Below, piece by piece: positions 58,301 through 64,000 of a stretch of 64,000 nucleotides of DNA (its first letter is position 1; every line of letters begins with the position of its first letter). The stretch covers positions 117,736,021-117,800,020 of the forward strand of contig CM045767.1 in the NCBI GenBank assembly GCA_025200525.1, read 5' to 3'. Source of the DNA: Camellia lanceoleosa. Lineage: Eukaryota > Streptophyta > Magnoliopsida > Ericales > Theaceae. Below the pieces are notes generated by a model that did no database searches, had not been told where the DNA came from, and saw nothing but the letters and a program-made list of their open reading frames with translations. Position numbers and translations under genes: made by a program.

Positions 58301-59500
58301 TGTAAATGATATGACCTCCTGGTCTGGTTCGTACATAGCGATCTGATGGTAACCTCTATACGCATCAAGGAAGCTAAGTCGATTGTGTCCTGACATCAGG
58401 TCTACCAGTTGGTCTATTAGTGGGAGGGAAAAACTGCCCTTTGGGCATGCTTTGTTGACTATTTTGTAGTCCACACAAATACGCCATTTTTCGTTCTTCT
58501 TTGGCACTACAACAGTATTGGAGATCCACTTGGGATAGTGCACTTCTCTGATGGCTCCTGCCTCCAGTAAGTTTCCCACTTCCTCCACCACTATTTCCGC
58601 ATGGTGGAGTGCCGATCTACGAGTGCGTTGTATAATTGGTCTGGCAGTTGGGTGGAAATTGAGTTGGTGACAGATGAAGTTTGGGTCAATGCCAGGTATG
58701 TCATATGGTGTCCAGGCAAACACTTCGATGTTAGAGGTTAAGAATTCCATGACCTCTATTCTCTCAGTGTTGGACAACGACGAGCCGAGCAAAAAGAACT
58801 TTTCTAGGTTCTTTTCATCTATCCTTACCTCTACCAAGTCTTCAACTGCCTTCTATTCAGCTGCCTTGCCAACATCTACAAATAGTTCATTGCTTTCTAG
58901 CTCTTCCACCATCTGCACAAACCCTTTTGCAGCACGGCTTCCATTTACTGTGACGAAACATTGCTTCAACATGATTTGGTCTCCTAAGACTTCCTCAATC
59001 ACGCCGGTTTCATTGGGGAATCGTAATGCCTGATGGTAGGTTGATGCCACTGAGCGCATGGCATGCTACCATGTCCTTCCCAAGATTATATTTTAAGTGG
59101 AAGGGACTTTCAATACTCAGAATTCCACCTGTTTTGTCATGGTTCCTGCCTTGACTGGGAGGATTATCTTGCCGGCTGGCCACTCTGGCATCGAGTTGAA
59201 TCCAACAAAGGGAGATGTCGCGGGTGCCAAATCTTTGTCCTAAAATTTCTGCTGTTTGAAGGTTTCATAGTACATTATCTCACATGAGCTTCCTTGGTCG
59301 ATCAAAATCCGCTTGATGTCGAAATTTTTGACACATAAAGTCACCACCAGTGCATCATTGTGAGGGCAATGTAGCCTTGCTAGATTCTTGTCTAATAAGG
59401 ATGTGACGTTCATAGCCTCTGTTCTGCCCTTCTTGATGGTAGGCTGTGCACTCAATACCTTCCTCAAGTGTTCAACCTTTTTGATCATCCCCCTCAGTTC
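55350..59500 (-). pseudogene. Tat-lineage gypsy pol (protease, RT, two RNase H domains, integrase)
   Basis: Minus-strand order: protease 59488-59240 (LIDQGSSCEIMYYETFKQ); linker 59059-58853; RT in a 593-codon open frame 58837-57056 ([15 protein letters not shown] near 112; catalytic YIDDIVVKS near 220; the first RNase [20 protein letters not shown] lacks the canonical Asp); archaeal-type RNase H 57098-56847; decayed zinc-binding region about 56440-56240; integrase core and tail 56027-55350 (LIFDNGTQFDS; GPNWEEPYKVVGLAGKGAYHL; end ANLKLFYF). Dual RNase H and the integrase tail place it in the Tat lineage. Stops and shifts separate the pieces, so it is inactive. Confidence 0.9.
56847..57098 (-). 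pseudogene. Archaeal-type RNase H domain of the Tat element
   Basis: [20 protein letters not shown], then VLISPDG and [18 protein letters not shown], then [10 protein letters not shown] match the additional RNase H found next to the degenerate first one in Tat elements. The position normally occupied by the first catalytic Asp (VDGAS-like) is Asn here, consistent with decay; the Glu (NNETKYEAL) and the Asp of YNDSQL are kept. Overlaps the end of the RT frame by 43 bp in another phase. Confidence 0.8.
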
Positions 59501-59541
59501 ACATACTCACTCAGGTTTAATGATCCCATGTATGACATTAA

Positions 59542-60595
59542 TCACACCTTGGGGTGGACCGTCGTCTGGCATCCCGTTTGATTTGTTGTGTCTTGAGGGA
59601 CTGGCTTTGTCTCTCCTTCTATGTACAGGTCCAAGTGCCCAGCTGCCACTAACTCCTCCAGATGTTGTCTCAATGGCGTGTAATTTTCAGTACGGTGCCC
59701 CTTTTCATTATGAAAGGTGCACCGGGATCTCTCGTCATAGCATTTTTGTGCTTCTCCCAACTTAGTTAGCCACCGAACGAAAGGTTCATTGCGTGTCTCA
59801 CTAAAAATCCGGTAGATAGGTTTATTGAATACTGTGGTAATGGCAGTGCGGACTCTTAAGTTCCTTTTTTCTGGGTCCTCTCTATTGGCTCGCCTGGTGC
59901 GCCCATTCCTGCTTGGTTGTTCCACCGTGTTGACTTTCGTTGTAATCTTTTTATCTAGCATCACTGTTGTGCCAGCTTTTGTTTTAGCACGGGCGCCATC
60001 TTTCTCTACTCAGATGTGATGATGCACTCTTTCCATTAGGGCCTCCATTATGAGGGGTGGCATCATTGTTATTGAGTCCCTTAATTTGTTTCCGACTACT
60101 AAACCTCGTTTATATTGCGCAATGGCGAGATTGGTAGGGCAATCCCCAATCTGGTTGAAGGTCTTCCAATAGCGCCTGTTGTAAGACCTCAATGTCTCTT
60201 TTTCGCCCATGTCAATGGAGAGTAACTGGTTGATCTCCACTAGTGTTTTGGTGTTCGTTCTGAATCTAGTCACGAACGCCTCTGCCAATTGTGCCCATGA
60301 GGCGATGTTGCCTTCTGGTAGCCTTTCGAACCAGGTTAAACCAAGGTTGCCAAGGCTAGATGGGAACAGGATACACATTAGGGCCTCGTTTTGCCGATAT
60401 ACTGCCATAACCTGGCGAAAGTGGCGAAAGTGCATGTAGGGATCCGTCTTTCCCTCGAAAAAGTGAATTTGGGTTGGTGGAAGCCTGAAGGTAGTGGTGC
60501 ATTCTCTATTGCCGGAACGAATGGCGAGCTTTGCAGCCTTGCTAATACCTTATCTACTGGTTCGTAAGCAAGGTGCGGCATCAGCATCCCTACCT
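59542..60595 (-). pseudogene. Tat-lineage gag fragment
   Basis: Pieces 60540-60378 (NAPLPSGFHQPKFTF), 60435-60010 (HFRQVMAVYRQNEALMCILF; PEGNIASWAQLAEAFVTRFR; RSYNRRYWKTFNQIGDCPTN) and 59964-59542 (CTFHNEKGHRTENYTPLRQH) show the Tat-style gag. The zinc-binding motif at the end has Tyr where the last Cys should be. The N-terminus is cut at about 60.6 kb, where a different gypsy gag begins. Confidence 0.88.
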
Positions 60596-60599
60596 CGAC

Positions 60600-61390
60600 A
60601 CTCCCATGTGTCCTTGGGGCCAATCGTTGTAGTGCTGAAATTCTGCGTGGGTCGCGAGCCCTGGTGTCCTCCTTCCATCGAACCCTTTCCTCGAGTACTA
60701 TCCTTCAGTGCCAAGTCAAGAACTCTGTCAAACGGTTCAGCATCAAAGGAAATAAGGGACTTAGATAGGTAATGATTCAATCCCTTAATAAACTTCTCAT
60801 TCTTCTTCTCCTGCGTGTCGACCAAGTAAGGGGCATCACGAGACAACTCATTAAACTTGGTGACATACTCGATCACTATTCTACCCTCTTGAGTCAACTT
60901 CGAAAATTCATCACTCAATTGAGACCAAATAGCAGCAGGAACAAACTTCCGGTCAAAACAAGTCTTGAAATCTGCCCAGGTCAAAGTTATTAAATCTAGA
61001 CCCTCCTTCCACGGGTTCCACCAAAATAGAGCTGCTCCATCAAGCTGATGTGTCGCCAACTCCTGTTTTTGGACCTTGGTGAGCTGTATACGACCAAATA
61101 CCATCTCACATTTCTGAACCCAAGCATCAGCTGTAATGGGTCCTCCATCTCCAGAGAATTTTTGACCTCTCAAAGCACCAAAGTCTTTGTTTCTCTTCGC
61201 AAAGGGATATCCCAGCTAGCCTTGATTATTGTTCTAAACAACCTGAAGTAACTGAGCCATCATCTCCCCCACATTAACCTACACCGTATTGGTTGCCTTG
61301 GTAGTAGTCGCCACTGCCGCTGCATTAGCAGCTGTTTCTTCCCCTATGCCATTAGGCTCAATGCTTCTCAAATTATACCTTTCAGTCATC
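60600..61390 (-). pseudogene. Chromovirus-like gypsy gag fragment
   Basis: Begins near the ATG at 61390 (MTERYNLRSIEPNGIG) with several stops, then a long open piece from 61173 (FSGDGGPITADAWVQKCEMV; LTWADFKTCFDRKFVPAAIW; QEGRIVIEYVTKFNELSRDA; EKFIKGLNHYLS). It runs out at about 60.6 kb into Tat gag in the same orientation. The gag core is similar in style to the fragment at 14.8-15.2 kb but clearly a different copy. Confidence 0.88.
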
Positions 61391-61523
61391 ACCTTCAAGT
61401 TAAACACACAAAAATTCGTTCATAAATATTTAGAAGAAATTCAACCACCAACCAAAACCAGCTAGCCCATGTTTCCACAATCCGAGGATCCCCTAAACTC
61501 TCACAAGTCTAGGGTAACCTAGA

Positions 61524-61535
61524 GCTCTGATACCA
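61524..61535 (-). promoter_or_regulatory. tRNA-Met primer-binding site
   Basis: Minus strand TGGTATCAGAGC, complementary to the 3' end of initiator tRNA-Met, 3 nt from the LTR end at 61539. It shows that the adjoining LTR is a 5' LTR of a minus-strand element. Confidence 0.9.
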
Positions 61536-61538
61536 AAC

Positions 61539-63630
61539 TGTCACACCCCAAAATGTAGACAATTAAATATTAAATTATGACTAAACCTCAATCAATATTC
61601 CATCATCCAAATCCAAGGGGTGAAACAAAAAAAAAAAAAAAAAACTAAACACCAACCAAACCATCCACCATAATTTCATAACTAACCAATACCTCCAACA
61701 TTAAAGTAACAATACATAGTGAAAATAACTTAAATAATGTACGGTTACGAACCATACCACATTATCCTAATACTAAAGTCATAAAAAAAAAAAACTAATA
61801 TCAACCCTAAGCTCAAGAAAACAAAAGAAATCCAAGAGACATGTCCAACACCCATAGTTAATCCACGTCACCACCGTAGCCCTGACTAATTCTGCAAATG
61901 AAGCTCGACTGCGCTCAAACATAATGCACCCGAGTTGTCAAAAGACAAAACGGGTCAGTATACAAGTATACGGGTCTGAGTACAAGATTTAACACCCACG
62001 TGTCCACCAGACACAAACAAAAATACATTTTATTCTTGTTACAGGACAAGACAAGGAGTTCAACTTGCACCGAGACGAATGGGTAGTTTCTCGAGATACG
62101 GTGACATTTAGTTTCTTGCCCGTACACAATGAAATATAAATTGAGTATGAAATAAATAAAATATAAATAAAAATATGGTGAGTCAGCCCTCCAAAAAAAA
62201 TTAGTAAGACCCATCATCCTGCAAAAAATAAAGTTAGTATAATTTAATCATAAGCAACTTGTTAAAGAAGTATAAAAATGCACCATTTCATGCTTAAATA
62301 ATTCGAATTGACCAAAACTCAAAGAACAAAAGTTGTACAGAATCAAATTTTCTAAAAGGCAAAGTGAACGAATTTAGTAGAAACTAAACAGGTTGAGAGA
62401 AAAACTTGATAAAAAAATCTAGACGGATTTCAACCAAAAAATATAAAACTGAAAATGAACAGAAACTGTCCTAAAATGATTTTTTTCGAAAAAGTTCAAA
62501 ACATGAAAAGTGTGCAGAATAATGTTTTACTTCAGTTTACACGAAACCAATAAAAATGAGCTCGTTTTGTGGGTTAAAATAGCCTCTAAAATTTGCATTG
62601 CTAAAATGAATTAAAAATACAAGAACCAAGATCATCCGATTATAAGTTATAATCGATCTTTTTAATAAAAAGTTAAAACACAAAAGTTGTTTAGAATCAC
62701 GAATACATGCCTGTACTCAAATTCATAATTTATCGAGATCGTTTACTATTTTTCAAGATGTACAAATCAATATAATTCACAGTATACTAATAAACTCATA
62801 ATTAAATTCTTTGTACCTTAACTCCACTACTTCGGCCTCCACTTTCGACCTACACATCCATCCCATGTGTCTCTCGTATACCTAACACCGCTCCGAAGCC
62901 AAACTTGGAAGGGGTTATCGTCCCGAATTTGATCCACACTCCCCGGAATGGTTAACATATACGTACACGCGTAAATCAAAGCACTCATCTACTCATGAGA
63001 ACGAGACAACAATATACATATACAAAACATCTCACTCATGATAACAACATAACAATGCTAAGCCTTAAGGCATTCAAATAAATCTCATAATTCTCACTTT
63101 TTTTATACATTCTTTCTCACAATCACTCAAATAAAACAATAATCCATGGAGTTATGGTGGATTTTAAGGAATTTATCTATAGATTCCTAATTAATTTTAA
63201 TTTCATATAACCATGAGTGTGATTACAACCATAAAATAAATCCATATAAAAACTCTAAATCTGGCATACACAACTAATCAAAATAATTAAAATCAATCAA
63301 TAAACATTACATACACAACTAATCAAAATAATTAAAATCGATCAATCATTTACATGCAAATATGAAATCAATTCAACATTAAATAAATATAAATAAATAA
63401 ATAAAAATAATAAATTAAATATAAATCAAGAAAAGTAAGTTTTGTACTCACAATATTTTTTTAAAGATCAAAGAATTATTTAAAGAACTAATGGAACCAC
63501 CAAAACAAAACCCTAATCTTTTTTTCTTCCTTTTTCTTTTTTTTTTTTTTTTGGTTCTCCTTTTCCTCACCACTTTCTCTCCAAGTCGTCTCTCTCTTCT
63601 CTACATGCGCTGCCTATGGTTTTGGATGAA

Positions 63631-63661
<31 letters not shown>

Positions 63662-63761
63662 GCTGTTGCACCTCTCTTTCTTTTCTTTTCTTTTGATAAA
63701 TTACCTAATCCTATTCTAACCTAATAAATTATTATAATATATTATATTATATAATACAACA
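61539..63761 (-). mobile_element. Gypsy LTR (5' LTR, minus strand)
   Basis: Starts TGTCACACCCC beside the primer site. The far end is tentatively at ATAATACAACA (63761), giving about 2.2 kb, similar to the 20.1-22.3 kb LTR. A direct repeat CACAACTAATCAAAATAATT lies at 63270 and 63313. Nothing coding. The far boundary is uncertain because the flank is TA-rich. Confidence 0.6.
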
Positions 63762-63818
63762 TAATTATAATATATATAAATAAATATAAGATTAAATATA
63801 TATATATATATATATATA

Positions 63819-64000
63819 TGATAATACAGTGAGTCCTCGTGGAGGGGTTGGACCGATCCAAGCTCCTCAAGCCCACTGGATAACCTGCAAACAAGTTCAA
63901 TCGGGGAACGGGGTAGTCCCCCGGCGAACCCTCCGGTGTAGGAATTAGAGAAGGTGATAATACAGAAGAAATGTAGAGAGAGAGATAGGAGACGGAAAAC
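63819..64000 (-). mobile_element. Edge of another gypsy (Tat/Retand-like) LTR
   Basis: After a TA microsatellite, TGATAATACAGTGAGTCC begins a GC-rich stretch with GGAGGGGTTGGACCGATCC, ACCTGCAAACAAG and CCCCCGGCGAACCCTCCG. On the minus strand these read like the 3' part of Tat-type LTRs (CCGGAGGGTTCGCCGGGGGA). It runs off the window and is not the partner of the 50.6-kb LTR. Confidence 0.5.

Noticed and set aside
63491..63724. 77-codon Phe/Leu/Ser-rich frame
   Set aside because: T- and CT-rich microsatellite in or near the gypsy LTR; resembles a membrane protein only by composition.
1..64000. tRNA or rRNA genes and organelle-derived DNA
   Set aside because: None was recognised by eye; the TGGTATCAGAGC strings are primer-binding sites next to LTRs, not tRNA genes. 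A covariance-model scan was not possible.

Overview
This is nuclear DNA from a flowering plant, most likely a eudicot. Two intron-bearing host genes sit in AT-rich sequence crowded with plant transposons: Ty1/copia, Ty3/gypsy of the Tat/Ogre and chromovirus-like types, Mutator-like foldbacks, Tourist/Harbinger MITEs and a LINE remnant. No bacterial operons, rRNA, tRNA or CRISPR were seen. The species cannot be named from this sequence.

Layout. 1-7.1 kb: a soluble inorganic pyrophosphatase gene (+), eight coding exons, with a probable long 5'-UTR intron carrying two DNA transposons. 7.1-11.9 kb: MITEs and a 2.1-kb foldback with a second foldback inserted in one arm; both have perfect 9-bp target duplications. 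11.9-22.3 kb: a patchwork of minus-strand LTR-retrotransposon pieces: a copia 3' half, a gypsy gag-protease, a 4.3-kb Ogre-like LTR with its primer site, and a gypsy gag start with its 2.2-kb LTR. 22.4-27.7 kb: a structurally complete but coding-dead copia element (TSD ATCAC). 29.6-37.1 kb: a young copia element (TSD TTTAA) with an uninterrupted 1037-codon pol and a frameshifted gag, ending about 740 bp upstream of the second host gene. 37.6-41.7 kb: that gene (+), a 216-residue plant protein of unknown function with a 21-A tract just before its ATG and a stop codon two codons beyond a 2.9-kb intron. 43.0-44.6 kb: a Mutator-like element with long terminal inverted repeats and foreign-looking interior. 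45.2-50.5 kb: a decayed plus-strand relative of the young copia. 50.6-60.6 kb: a decayed minus-strand Tat-lineage gypsy element with an antisense, intron-containing extra ORF between pol and the left LTR. 60.6-63.8 kb: 5' end of a different gypsy element fused to it. 63.8 kb to the end: the edge of another LTR.

The host genes are unrelated and merely neighbours. The most unusual points are: a 16-nt complementarity between the LTR and the primer-site position of the young copia, also seen in its decayed relative and compatible with self-priming or a non-standard primer; the antisense extra ORF with introns in the Tat element; the datable nested foldbacks; two LTRs of one young element that differ only in discrete blocks; and recurrent head-to-tail fusions of different retroelements. 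Exon boundaries were placed by eye from splice signals and protein-family knowledge; no alignment or database search was run.
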